Origin: an uncultured Chloroflexota bacterium
GTDB lineage: Bacteria > Chloroflexota > Anaerolineae > Anaerolineales > Villigracilaceae
DNA: 38,002 nt
Direction: 5' to 3'
Assembly (NCBI GenBank): GCA_903914955.1
Contig: CAIWRB010000371.1
Location: 1 to 38,002, forward strand
The notes below the pieces were generated by a model, which worked only from the letters and a program-made list of their open reading frames with translations, was not told the DNA's origin and made no database searches. The position numbers were made by a program, and so were the translations under genes. This document shows, in pieces, positions 10,283-17,875 of the stretch (the first letter of the stretch is position 1; every line of letters begins with the position of its first letter).

Positions 10283-10331
10283 AACAAAGGCAAGCGCTTC
10301 GAGAATTTTTCTGAAGCGCTTGCTGTTTGTT
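10283..10331. promoter_or_regulatory. Strong hairpin between rpoC and the divergent thioesterase gene
   Basis: An 11-bp perfect stem (GCAAGCGCTTC at 10290-10300 with GAAGCGCTTGC at 10313-10323) extends by about six A/T pairs through a single-base bulge. On the minus strand it lies about 60 nt upstream of the rpoC start and is followed by TTTGTTTG, so it could be an attenuator in the rpoC leader. On the plus strand it is followed by T-rich sequence and could shield the thioesterase promoter. The direction is unresolved. Confidence 0.6.
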
Positions 10332-10467
10332 GTTTGGTTTTAATATCCAATTGAACGATTATATGCATACAGGCGGTGCGCGTCAAGGGTTGTTAATAGT
10401 GAAGAAATGGCTTTTTCAAGAGCAAAAGTCCATTAACATGAATTATTCAAAGTTTCCACCTCGTATT

Positions 10468-10498
10468 TTGCAAGAACTCGGAGGTCTTACTGTATAAT
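10468..10498 (+). promoter_or_regulatory. Sigma70-type promoter for a leaderless thioesterase mRNA
   Basis: A consensus TATAAT at 10493-10498 lies 6 nt before the ATG at 10505. A TTGCAA at 10468-10473 is a possible -35 with a 19-bp spacer. Transcription would start on or next to the A of the start codon. Confidence 0.65.
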
Positions 10499-10504
10499 TC
10501 CGCT

Positions 10505-10924
10505 ATGAGCGAGTATAAATTCTTCCACCCGACCGAAGTCCGTTACGGTGACCTCGACCCGCAGGGCCATGTCAACAACGCGAAACACCTCACTTTTTTT
10601 GAGCAGGCGCGTATTGCCTACATGATCGAATTGGGATTGTTCACGAAAGATCAATCTTTCATGGAAATAGGCGTGATCCTGGCGGATGTCCATATCACTT
10701 ATCATGCGCCGATATATTTCGGTGAACACATCAAAGTTGGAGTTCGCATTTCGAAACTGGGCAACAAGTCGATGATATGGGAGCAGAATATTGTGGATGC
10801 GAAAACTGGCAAAGTATTAGCCAAAGGGGAAGTGATCATGGTGACGTATGATTACCGTGAAGAAAAAACAGTCAATATTCCACACGAGTGGCGTGAGAAG
10901 ATAAAAGCGTTTGAGGGAATATAG
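10505..10924 (+). CDS. Hotdog-fold acyl-CoA thioesterase (YbgC/4HBT type)
   Basis: A 139-residue single hotdog domain. The 4HBT signature is at about residues 12-35, with Asp18 of DPQGHVNN as the likely catalytic residue and the long central helix starting at FFEQAR. These enzymes hydrolyse acyl-CoA thioesters; the acyl chain cannot be predicted. The gene has no Shine-Dalgarno and a TATAAT 6 nt before its ATG, so it is probably translated from a leaderless mRNA. The M42 peptidase gene begins 34 bp downstream with its own ribosome-binding site and may be co-transcribed. Confidence 0.88.
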   Translation: MSEYKFFHPTEVRYGDLDPQGHVNNAKHLTFFEQARIAYMIELGLFTKDQSFMEIGVILADVHITYHAPIYFGEHIKVGVRISKLGNKSMIWEQNIVDAKTGKVLAKGEVIMVTYDYREEKTVNIPHEWREKIKAFEGI

Positions 10925-10958
10925 ATTTGAATATTCCAAAAACTATTAGGAGTTAGTA

Positions 10959-12008
10959 ATGTCCCTGCCCAAAATTAACGAAACCTATTTCACCACCTTT
11001 CTCGTTGGCCTGCTCAACATCGCATCGCCCACCGGGTTTACGGAACCTGCGATCTCGTTTGTTGAAAAAGAACTTTCGAAATACAAGCAGTTGCAGCTGA
11101 CTCGCACTCGCAAAGGCGCGCTCGTTGCAAAATGGGAAGTTGACTCTGATCTGCCTCCCGTTGCATTGACCGCGCATGTGGATACACTCGGCGCGGTGGT
11201 CAAGGAAATCAAATCCAACGGACGCTTGAAGTTGAGTCGCATTGGCGGAATCCAATGGCCGACTATCGAGACAGAAGGCGTGTGGATCATCACATCCAAA
11301 GGCGAGCGAATTCGCGGTTCGATATTAATAGATACGGCATCGGGTCACATTTACAGCGGAGCGGGCGGTGACACTCCGCGCAATGACGCTCATATGGAAG
11401 TCCGACTTGATGCGCGCACAACTTCTGAAAAAGAAACCCGCGAACTTGGGATCAACATTGGCGATTGCGCGGCAATTGATCCGCGTGTGGAAGTGACCAA
11501 TGGATTTATCCGCTCGCGATTTCTCGACGACAAGGCTTGCGTGGCGAATCTCGTAGCGGCGATCAAGTCAATGGCAGAGGCAGGCCAAAGTCCGGAACGA
11601 AGTGTGTACTTCCACATATCCAATTATGAAGAGGTCGGTCACGGCGCGGCGGCTGGAATCCCATCTGATGTCGTGGAATTAATTTCAGTGGATATGGCAG
11701 TTGTCGGCGAAGGACAAGCGTCTGATGAATTCCACGCGACGCTTTGCATCAAGGACAGCGGCGGCCCATATCATTTTGAGTTGAATAACAAACTGCGCGC
11801 GCTGGCTGAGAAAAATAATATTCCATATAAAACAGATGTGTATCCATTTTACGGTTCAGACGGCGAGGCGTTTTGGCGCGCGGGCGGCGATGTGGCGCTT
11901 TCGCTGATCGGCCCCGGCATCGATGCGTCGCACAATTACGAGCGCGCCCACATGGATGGCTTGAACGCCACAACAAATTGGATTATGGCTTATTTGCTAG
12001 GAGGATGA
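10959..12008 (+). CDS. M42-family (glutamyl aminopeptidase/deblocking type) metallopeptidase
   Basis: The 349-residue protein carries the metal-binding and catalytic pattern of M42 co-catalytic zinc or cobalt peptidases: His73 and Asp75 in TAHVD, bridging Asp190/Asp191 in FLDDK, Glu224 and Glu225 in NYEEVGHG, Asp245 in SVDM, and a C-terminal His325 in ASHNYE. M42 enzymes form large tetrahedral particles in the cytoplasm that trim peptides released by other proteases. The ATG at 10959 follows TAGGAGT. The next gene starts one base after this stop, with its Shine-Dalgarno GGAGG inside the end of this gene, so the two are translationally coupled. Confidence 0.88.
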   Translation: MSLPKINETYFTTFLVGLLNIASPTGFTEPAISFVEKELSKYKQLQLTRTRKGALVAKWEVDSDLPPVALTAHVDTLGAVVKEIKSNGRLKLSRIGGIQWPTIETEGVWIITSKGERIRGSILIDTASGHIYSGAGGDTPRNDAHMEVRLDARTTSEKETRELGINIGDCAAIDPRVEVTNGFIRSRFLDDKACVANLVAAIKSMAEAGQSPERSVYFHISNYEEVGHGAAAGIPSDVVELISVDMAVVGEGQASDEFHATLCIKDSGGPYHFELNNKLRALAEKNNIPYKTDVYPFYGSDGEAFWRAGGDVALSLIGPGIDASHNYERAHMDGLNATTNWIMAYLLGG

Positions 12009-12009
12009 A

Positions 12010-13011
12010 ATGAAATTTGATGCCGGTTTTCCACCCATGCAATTGAAGGATGTACCTGCCATTGCGAAAGCCGCGCAGGAAATTGGATTCGAAGCGTTGT
12101 GGACTCAAGAGACACAGCACGATCCTTTTCTACCCTGTACGCTGGTCGCTGAACATACAGAGACTCTGCGCTTTGGCACAGCCATTGCGGTCTCGTTTTC
12201 ACGGTCGCCGGCCAACCTCGCCTACGCCGCATGGGATTTATCCGCGCAATCGGGCGGACGATTTATCCTGGGATTGGGCACGCAGGTCAAGGCGCATATC
12301 GAACGCAGGTTCGGCATGGCATGGCCTGAATCAGTGACGGGAAAATTGCGCGAGCAGATTCAAGTCATCCGCGCATTTTGGGATTGCTGGCAAAACGGCA
12401 CAAAACTAAATTTCCGCGGCGACTATTACAAAGCGACATTGATGTCGCCATTCTTTAATCCGGGCGCGATTGAAAATCCCAATATTCCGATTTATATTGC
12501 CGGTGTCAATACCGGACTTGCAAAATTAGCCGGTGAAATGTGCGAGGGATTCCACGCGCACCCGTTCAACAGTCCGCGCTATATGAATGAGATCATTTTG
12601 CCAGCCATCGCAGACGGTTTGCAAAAGAGCGGAAGGACTCGAAAAGATATTGCGGTCACAATGTCTCCGTTCGTGGCGACCTCACCCGAAGAAGAAGGTT
12701 TCGCACGGATGCAAATCGCATTCTACGCATCCACGCCATCCTATCAGTCTGTTATGGATTTGCACGGCTGGAGCGAAACTGCTCAACAATTATCAGGTTT
12801 TGCGGCAAAAGGCGAATGGGCTGAAATGCCAATGCTCATCACAGATGAAATGCTGAATGAATTTTGCCTGGTCACCACGCAGGAAAATTTGGCGGGTGAT
12901 CTGAAGAAACGTTTTGCAGGAATCGCGGATCGAATTACTTTATATACTCCGTTCATTCCAAAAGAAAAGGATGATTGGTGGCGAGAGTTGGCGAAGGCTT
13001 TTAATTCGTAA
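12010..13011 (+). CDS. LLM-class flavin/F420-dependent oxidoreductase (MSMEG_2256-like)
   Basis: A 333-residue luciferase-like monooxygenase TIM barrel. The stretch GRFILGLGTQVKAHIERRFG at about residues 78-97 is typical of the group named after MSMEG_2256, which is thought to use coenzyme F420. An IPIYIAGVN segment near residue 160 is the usual cofactor phosphate region. The substrate is unknown. The start ATG is one base after the stop of the M42 gene and has GGAGG at 12000-12004. Use of F420 rather than FMN is inferred from family membership; no F420 biosynthesis gene is in this window. Confidence 0.85.
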   Translation: MKFDAGFPPMQLKDVPAIAKAAQEIGFEALWTQETQHDPFLPCTLVAEHTETLRFGTAIAVSFSRSPANLAYAAWDLSAQSGGRFILGLGTQVKAHIERRFGMAWPESVTGKLREQIQVIRAFWDCWQNGTKLNFRGDYYKATLMSPFFNPGAIENPNIPIYIAGVNTGLAKLAGEMCEGFHAHPFNSPRYMNEIILPAIADGLQKSGRTRKDIAVTMSPFVATSPEEEGFARMQIAFYASTPSYQSVMDLHGWSETAQQLSGFAAKGEWAEMPMLITDEMLNEFCLVTTQENLAGDLKKRFAGIADRITLYTPFIPKEKDDWWRELAKAFNS

Positions 13012-13095
13012 TTTGTCAAAAAACAAGGAGTGATTATTCATGATATACTCCCAAAAACGCAACTTTCATGGAAGTATGACTTTCGGAGAAATAGC

Positions 13096-13374
13096 ATGGC
13101 GATCTATGTTCGTATTCAGGAAAAGGGACAGGTAACCATCCCTACAAAAATTCGCAAGAAACTAAATTTGCGGAAAGGGGATATGGTAATGTTCGTGGAA
13201 ACAGAAGCTGGGGTGCTCATCAAACCTGCTGAAATCCTTGTTTCAGAGGCATTGGATAAGATCGGCGAATCCCTTAAGGCTGATGGAATCACAGCCGAAA
13301 AGTGGAATAAACGAAGCCGCGATATTCGCAAACAACTGTTGGAAGAAATGTATGGATTAAAAGTCGAATCATGA
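13096..13374 (+). CDS. AbrB/SpoVT-type antitoxin
   Basis: A 92-residue protein with an N-terminal swapped-hairpin AbrB domain (residues 1-45), carrying GQVTIPTKIRKKLNL and KGDMVMF, the DNA-contact and dimer-forming parts. A helical, basic/acidic C-terminal half (46-92) would wrap the toxin. I chose the ATG at 13096, preceded by CGGAG, over an upstream in-frame start at 13030, because AbrB domains begin within a few residues of this Met. Its stop overlaps the next gene's start by 4 bp (ATGA), the usual layout of a toxin-antitoxin pair. The antitoxin probably represses its own operon. Confidence 0.85.
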   Translation: MAIYVRIQEKGQVTIPTKIRKKLNLRKGDMVMFVETEAGVLIKPAEILVSEALDKIGESLKADGITAEKWNKRSRDIRKQLLEEMYGLKVES

Positions 13375-13796
13375 CTCCGCGTATCTTTATCGATTCAAGC
13401 GTTTTGTTTTCTGCCGCAAACTCATCAAGAGGACATTCGCGCGACCTTCTACTCATGGGCGCAAGCGGGGAAATAAAGATCATCATCAGCAATTTTGTTC
13501 TCCAGGAAACCATTCGCAACCTCTCTGGTCTGAAAAAACCGCCATTGGAAGAATTGGATCAAATTGTTCAAAACGCAAATATTGAACTTGTTGATGCGTC
13601 AAAACAGTCCGTTCTGGATGCGGCAAAGCTGATCGTTTTGAAAGACGCTCCTATTATCGCCGCCGCAAAAACTGCAAAAGTCAACATGCTTGTTTCGTTG
13701 GATAAAAAATACATTTTAGGACATACAGATCTGGAAGCCTATATCAACGCACCCATTATGACGCCGCTTATTGCATATCAAACAATCAGGAAGTAG
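13371..13796 (+). CDS. PIN-domain toxin (putative RNase)
   Basis: A 141-residue PIN domain. The four acidic residues expected to bind Mg2+ or Mn2+ are visible: Asp8 (FIDSS), Glu46 (QET), Asp92 (KDAPI) and Asp111 (SLDKKY). PIN toxins of TA systems cut RNA, often tRNA or rRNA; the target here is unknown. The gene overlaps the AbrB antitoxin by 4 bp. A complete active site suggests a functional pair. An AT-rich gap without genes, 13797-13918, follows. Confidence 0.85.
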   Translation: MTPRIFIDSSVLFSAANSSRGHSRDLLLMGASGEIKIIISNFVLQETIRNLSGLKKPPLEELDQIVQNANIELVDASKQSVLDAAKLIVLKDAPIIAAAKTAKVNMLVSLDKKYILGHTDLEAYINAPIMTPLIAYQTIRK

Positions 13797-13918
13797 TATA
13801 GGAAAAATAGCTTTCATTCATGCTATAGCGCCTTTTGTTATAACTGCAATAATTCATATGGTATATATGGATATAGCCCGCACAAAACTATAAAATTAAC
13901 TGGGCAGGATAATCTTTC

Positions 13919-14248
13919 ATGAACTTCTCCGACTACCAATCCAAATCACGCGCCACCGCAAAATACCCCGTCATTGGGCACGGAGTCATCTACCCCACAC
14001 TTGGACTCGTCAACGAGGCGGGCGAAGTGGCGGGCAAGATCAAGAAAGTTTTTCGCGATAAAAGCGGAGAGATCAGCGCTGAAACGCGCGATGCACTCAA
14101 AGCTGAATTGGGTGATGTGCTCTGGTATCTGGCGCAAGTCGCCACCGAACTCGACCTGTCACTCGATGAGATAGCAGAATATAACATCGCCAAATTATTG
14201 GACCGTCAGGCTCGCGGAAAAATCCATGGCGATGGTGACAATCGTTAA
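13919..14248 (+). CDS. MazG-like nucleotide pyrophosphohydrolase
   Basis: A 109-residue all-helical MazG-type domain. The Mg2+-binding pattern is seen as Glu33 and Glu36 in NEAGEV and Glu63 and Asp66 in ELGDVLWY. Such enzymes hydrolyse (d)NTPs to monophosphates and pyrophosphate, either cleaning the nucleotide pool or acting in stress. The single domain resembles phage and environmental MazG-like proteins more than the two-domain E. coli MazG. GATAAT at 13908-13913 ends 5 nt before the ATG and an AGGA is within 10 nt, so the start could be leaderless or weakly leadered. Confidence 0.82.
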   Translation: MNFSDYQSKSRATAKYPVIGHGVIYPTLGLVNEAGEVAGKIKKVFRDKSGEISAETRDALKAELGDVLWYLAQVATELDLSLDEIAEYNIAKLLDRQARGKIHGDGDNR

Positions 14249-14271
14249 ATCCACAGGCAAAACACAGATGG

Positions 14272-14277
14272 TATAAT
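14272..14277 (+). promoter_or_regulatory. -10 box upstream of yebC
   Basis: Consensus TATAAT at 14272-14277, giving a leader of about 50 nt before the ATG at 14334. No good -35 hexamer is seen. Confidence 0.5.
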
Positions 14278-14333
14278 CTCGTCGCATTTGCGAAATTCCC
14301 CACTAACGTGGTTATTCTGAAGGAGAAAGCCCC

Positions 14334-15089
14334 ATGTCAGGTCATTCAAAGTGGTCCACCATTAAACGAAAGAAAGGTGTTGCCGACGCAAAACGCGGCG
14401 CCATCTTCACGCGGCTCGCCCGTGAAATTGTCATCTCTGCCCGCGAAAGCGGAAGCGATGTGGATACGAATTTCCGTTTGCGCCTTGCAATAGACAAAGC
14501 CCGCGCAGAAAATATGCCCAAGGATAATATCGAACGCGCCATCAAACGCGGCGCGGGCGAGGATAAAGATGGCACGGTTTTTGAAGAGATCACCTTCGAA
14601 GGCTATGGCCCGCACGGCTCGGCGCTGATGGTCACTTGCGTCACCGACAACCGCAACCGCACCGTGCCGGATATGCGTCACGCATTCAGCAAATATGGCG
14701 GCAACATGGCGGATGTGGGTGCAGTGGGTTGGCAATTCGACCGCAAATCTTATTTTGCTTTTCCCTCGAGCCAATTCTCTTTTGACAAATCATTTGAACT
14801 TGGCATCGTGATAGGCGCAGACGATGTCGTAGACGGCGGCGACACCATCGAAATTTACGGCCCCGTTGAATCTTTCAAGACCATCGCAGACGCGCTTCAT
14901 CAAGTGCATATTCATCCCGACGAAGCGGGTTTAAGAATGGTTCCCAAACAGGAAATAGAACTTGACGTAGAATCAACATTGAAATTCATGCGGATGGTTG
15001 AAGCCATCGAAGAACTCGACGATGTGCAGGATGTCTTTCACAACGTCACTGTTTCAGACGAAGCGCTGGCCGCCCTCGAAGCTGCCTAA
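14334..15089 (+). CDS. yebC: YebC/PmpR (TACO1) family protein
   Basis: The 251-residue protein begins with the family hallmark SGHSKW and continues through RGAIFTRLAREI and the NMPKDNIERAIKRG helix, then two alpha/beta domains, as in full-length family members. YebC proteins have been described as transcription regulators and, more recently, as factors that help ribosomes through proline-rich stretches. AAGGAG lies 8 nt before the ATG. It precedes ruvC and ruvA, an order (yebC-ruvC-ruvA) found in many bacteria. Confidence 0.95.
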   Translation: MSGHSKWSTIKRKKGVADAKRGAIFTRLAREIVISARESGSDVDTNFRLRLAIDKARAENMPKDNIERAIKRGAGEDKDGTVFEEITFEGYGPHGSALMVTCVTDNRNRTVPDMRHAFSKYGGNMADVGAVGWQFDRKSYFAFPSSQFSFDKSFELGIVIGADDVVDGGDTIEIYGPVESFKTIADALHQVHIHPDEAGLRMVPKQEIELDVESTLKFMRMVEAIEELDDVQDVFHNVTVSDEALAALEAA

Positions 15090-15097
15090 TAAATTTA

Positions 15098-15156
15098 AAC
15101 CGCAGAGACGCAGAGAGCGCAGAGATTTTCTCTGTGAGTTCCGCATCTTTGCGGTT
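15098..15156. repeat. Imperfect palindromic intergenic repeat (AACCGCAGAG...)
   Basis: The left end (from AACCGCAGAGACGC at 15098) and the inverse of the right end (to TGCGGTT at 15156) match at 12 of 14 bases. An inner hairpin AGAGA-TTT-TCTCT sits at 15121-15133. The whole element folds as a long interrupted hairpin between yebC and ruvC. It resembles CGCAGAGACGCAGAG-type intergenic repeats known from environmental genomes, and may also act as a terminator. Confidence 0.55.
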
Positions 15157-15174
15157 AATTATTTAAGGATTTAA

Positions 15175-15657
15175 TTGACTCTCGCCCTAGGAATTGACCC
15201 CGGCACCGCCACCACTGGATATGGACTCGTGCGTCTCTTACGTGACGGGGAACTGGTGGCTGTTTCGTATGGCATTATCTCCACCCCAAAAGAGTCCACC
15301 CCGGCCGCGCGCCTTGAAATGTTGTTTGACCAGCTCAATGAGCTGCTCAAGGAACACAAACCCGATACCGCCGCGGTTGAAAAATTATTCTTTCAAAGCA
15401 ATGTCAAGACCGCCCTCGCCGTGGGACAGGCTCGCGGCGTGATCATGCTCTGCCTGCAAAAAGCTGGCATTGACCCTTTTGAGTACACCCCCAACGAAGT
15501 CAAACAAGCCGTCGCTGGTTACGGCGGAGCAGACAAACGCCAGGTTCAAGATATGGTGCGCGCCCTGCTTCAACTGGAAAAAATCCCCAAGCCCGATGAC
15601 GCCGCCGACGCGCTGGCAATTGCGATCACGCATTTGAATACAAAAAGATATGAATAA
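15175..15657 (+). CDS. ruvC: Holliday junction resolvase RuvC
   Basis: A 160-residue RuvC endonuclease that cuts Holliday junctions symmetrically. The acidic catalytic residues are Asp8 (GIDPG), Glu69 (AVEKLFF), Asp142 and Asp145 (DAAD), a complete site. The start is TTG at 15175, with an AAGGA about 6 nt upstream; no ATG fits the conserved N-terminus. It lies between the palindromic repeat and ruvA, on the same strand. Confidence 0.94.
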   Translation: MTLALGIDPGTATTGYGLVRLLRDGELVAVSYGIISTPKESTPAARLEMLFDQLNELLKEHKPDTAAVEKLFFQSNVKTALAVGQARGVIMLCLQKAGIDPFEYTPNEVKQAVAGYGGADKRQVQDMVRALLQLEKIPKPDDAADALAIAITHLNTKRYE

Positions 15658-15690
15658 ATTGTTGAGGCGCGATATATCGTGCCCTTACGG

Positions 15691-15696
15691 TAAAAT
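15691..15696 (+). promoter_or_regulatory. -10 box of a leaderless ruvA promoter
   Basis: TAAAAT at 15691-15696 is followed by 6 nt and the ruvA ATG. There is no Shine-Dalgarno. The -35 is not clear. Confidence 0.5.
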
Positions 15697-15702
15697 ACAA
15701 CC

Positions 15703-16281
15703 ATGATAGCAACCCTGCGCGGAGAGATCTCCCAAATAGAAGAGAACGCCCTTATCGTCGAAGTTGGCGGCGTGGGACTGCGAGTCTTTATCCCTGCGCC
15801 TTTGCGCGGACAAGCCAAAGCGGGTGAAATGCTATTTTTGTTCACTCATCTTGTGGTGCGTGAAGATGCACTCATCCTCTATGGATTTGAATCGCAAGGC
15901 GACCGCGAACTCTTCAACATCCTGCTTGGCGTGGACGGAGTTGGTCCCAAAGTAGCTTTATCCGTTCTATCCACGATGACCATTGATGCGATCCAGCGCG
16001 CAGTCTTTGGTGATGAGCCTGATGTATTGAGCCGCGTGCCCGGTGTTGGAAAAAAGACGGCGCAAAAAATGGCGCTGCATCTCAAAGATAAACTCAAACC
16101 CGGCGATGGACTCTCCAAACTCGCCGCGATGTCTGACGCCGACAGTGAAGTGCTTGCCGCGTTGACCGCGTTGGGCTACTCAGTGGTCGAAGCGCAAGCC
16201 GCGCTCCAATCCATTCCGAAAGACGCGCCCGATGATACAAGTGAACGCCTCAGGCTGGCGCTGGGATATTTCACAGGCTGA
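15703..16281 (+). CDS. ruvA: Holliday junction DNA helicase subunit RuvA
   Basis: The 192-residue protein has the three RuvA domains: an OB-fold (about 1-65), paired helix-hairpin-helix motifs (GVDGVGPKVAL and RVPGVGKKTAQKM, about 70-130) and a small C-terminal domain (about 145-192) that touches RuvB. It holds the Holliday junction as a tetramer while RuvB drives branch migration. ruvB does not follow; proC does. No ribosome-binding site precedes the ATG, and a -10 box lies 6 nt upstream, so ruvA may be expressed from its own leaderless transcript as well as from ruvC read-through. Confidence 0.95.
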   Translation: MIATLRGEISQIEENALIVEVGGVGLRVFIPAPLRGQAKAGEMLFLFTHLVVREDALILYGFESQGDRELFNILLGVDGVGPKVALSVLSTMTIDAIQRAVFGDEPDVLSRVPGVGKKTAQKMALHLKDKLKPGDGLSKLAAMSDADSEVLAALTALGYSVVEAQAALQSIPKDAPDDTSERLRLALGYFTG

Positions 16282-16405
16282 TCAAATCTGGCGACAAGAC
16301 CCAAGTTCGCGCCTGCAATGCGGATGGAAGTGTAGACAGGAGCCGGCACACCATGATCGAGTCTGTTGATGCAGACTTACCCGTCAAATTTTTTAGGAGT
16401 TCCCC

Positions 16406-17257
16406 ATGTTAAATAAAACCATCGCATTCATCGGCCCCGGCGTCATGGCAGAAGCCATGATCGCGGGCTTGTTACGCCAGAAACTGGCCAGCCCGAAGAA
16501 TATTATGGCATCGGGTCCACGCGAGGAACGCTGTGAAGAGTTACGAAAAAAATATGGGATCAAAGCCACAACAGACAACGCATCTGCAGTGCATGAAGCG
16601 GATGTGGTGGTGCTTTCAGTCAAGCCGCAGAGACTCAGCGAAGTGATGAAAGGACTCAAAGGCATCCGCGCTGACGCGCTGGTTCTGTCCATTATTGCGG
16701 GCGCGACCATCAAGAAGATCGGCGGCGGGTTGAAACATAAATCCATTGTGCGCTCCATGCCAAATACGCCGGGCCAGATCGGCGAGGGCATCACGGTTTG
16801 GGCGGCCTCAAAAGATGTCAGTGAGGAACAACAAGTGATGACGCGTTCCATTCTCAGCGCAATGGGCGAGGAAGTTTTCGTGGAAGATGAAAGTTATCTC
16901 GACATGGCCACAGCTCTTTCAGGCTCCGGCCCCGCGTATGTTTTCCTTTTCACTGAAGCATTGATCGACGCCGGCGTGCACATGGGATTCCCGCGCCGCA
17001 TCGCCGAGCAACTGGTTTTGCAGACCATCAAAGGTTCGGCATCCTATTACGAAGGCGCGAGCAGGCATCCCGCCACATTACGGAATCAAGTCACATCCCC
17101 AGGCGGGACATCGGCTGAGGCGTTGTATTATCTGGAGAAGGCCGGTTTCCGCACAGCCATTTCACGCGCGGTTTGGGCGGCGTATCAACGCTCGTTGGAA
17201 TTGGGCAAGGAGAAGCCCGGGCATATTGCGGAGGTGAATGATGAAGAAGAGAAATGA
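16406..17257 (+). CDS. proC: Pyrroline-5-carboxylate reductase
   Basis: The 283-residue enzyme reduces pyrroline-5-carboxylate to proline with NAD(P)H. The Rossmann motif is GPGVMAEAM (about 10-18). The C-terminal dimer and substrate domain has the family signature VTSPGGTSAEAL near residues 229-240. TAGGAG lies 6 nt before the ATG. Its stop overlaps the start of the following GNAT gene by 4 bp (ATGA), so the pair is translationally coupled. The basic/acidic C-terminal tail after the core is slightly longer than usual. Confidence 0.95.
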   Translation: MLNKTIAFIGPGVMAEAMIAGLLRQKLASPKNIMASGPREERCEELRKKYGIKATTDNASAVHEADVVVLSVKPQRLSEVMKGLKGIRADALVLSIIAGATIKKIGGGLKHKSIVRSMPNTPGQIGEGITVWAASKDVSEEQQVMTRSILSAMGEEVFVEDESYLDMATALSGSGPAYVFLFTEALIDAGVHMGFPRRIAEQLVLQTIKGSASYYEGASRHPATLRNQVTSPGGTSAEALYYLEKAGFRTAISRAVWAAYQRSLELGKEKPGHIAEVNDEEEK

Positions 17258-17784
17258 AACCACCTAAACAGATCGAAACCGAACGACTCATCCTGCGCAA
17301 GCCGCGCATGGACGATGCGCCCGCTGTCTTTTTGGGTTGGGTGCAAGACCCCGAAGTGACGCGCTTCCTCACATGGCGTCCGCATGAAAACATCGGGCAG
17401 ACCGAATCCATGCTGGCAAAGGCGATCACTGAATGGGAGGGCGATGTCCGCTTTCATTTCATAATTGTATTAAAAAATGACGACTTGATCGGGAGGATCG
17501 GACTGCGCATTGAAGGTCACAGGGTAGAACTGGGATATGTGATGAATAAAGCCTATCAAAGTAAAGGCTATATGACCGAAACCGTCAGAGCCATTATTGA
17601 TTGGGCTTTCCAACAACCTAACATTTACAGAGTTTATGCCACCACGAGTGTGGACAATATCGCATCCCAGCGCGTGATGGAAAAAACGGGGATGCTGCGT
17701 GAAGGATTATTAAGAAAATATATTGTTCACCCAAACATCAGCAATGAGCCGAGAGATAGTTATATATACGCGATCGTGAAATGA
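17254..17784 (+). CDS. GNAT N-acetyltransferase (RimJ/RimL type)
   Basis: A 176-residue GNAT-fold acetyltransferase that begins with ETERLILRKPRMDD, the usual opening of RimJ/RimL-like enzymes. The acetyl-CoA pyrophosphate loop is around NKAYQSKGYMTE (about 109-120) and the closing strand around NIASQRVMEKTGM. The substrate may be a ribosomal protein N-terminus or a small amine; this cannot be told. It starts inside the last codons of proC by a 4-bp overlap. Confidence 0.85.
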   Translation: MKPPKQIETERLILRKPRMDDAPAVFLGWVQDPEVTRFLTWRPHENIGQTESMLAKAITEWEGDVRFHFIIVLKNDDLIGRIGLRIEGHRVELGYVMNKAYQSKGYMTETVRAIIDWAFQQPNIYRVYATTSVDNIASQRVMEKTGMLREGLLRKYIVHPNISNEPRDSYIYAIVK

Positions 17785-17838
17785 TTTAGGGGCGGCGAAG
17801 AGATAGCGAACGAAAGGCAATAAGCCATCCCTTTCGCT

Positions 17839-17844
17839 TATAAT
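17839..17844 (+). promoter_or_regulatory. -10 box of the ABC-F gene
   Basis: TATAAT at 17839-17844, giving a leader of about 25 nt before the ATG at 17876. The leader has only weak GAAG/GGA purine stretches. Confidence 0.5.
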
Positions 17845-17875
17845 ACGGGGCGTTCAAATTCGAAGATGGAAAATC

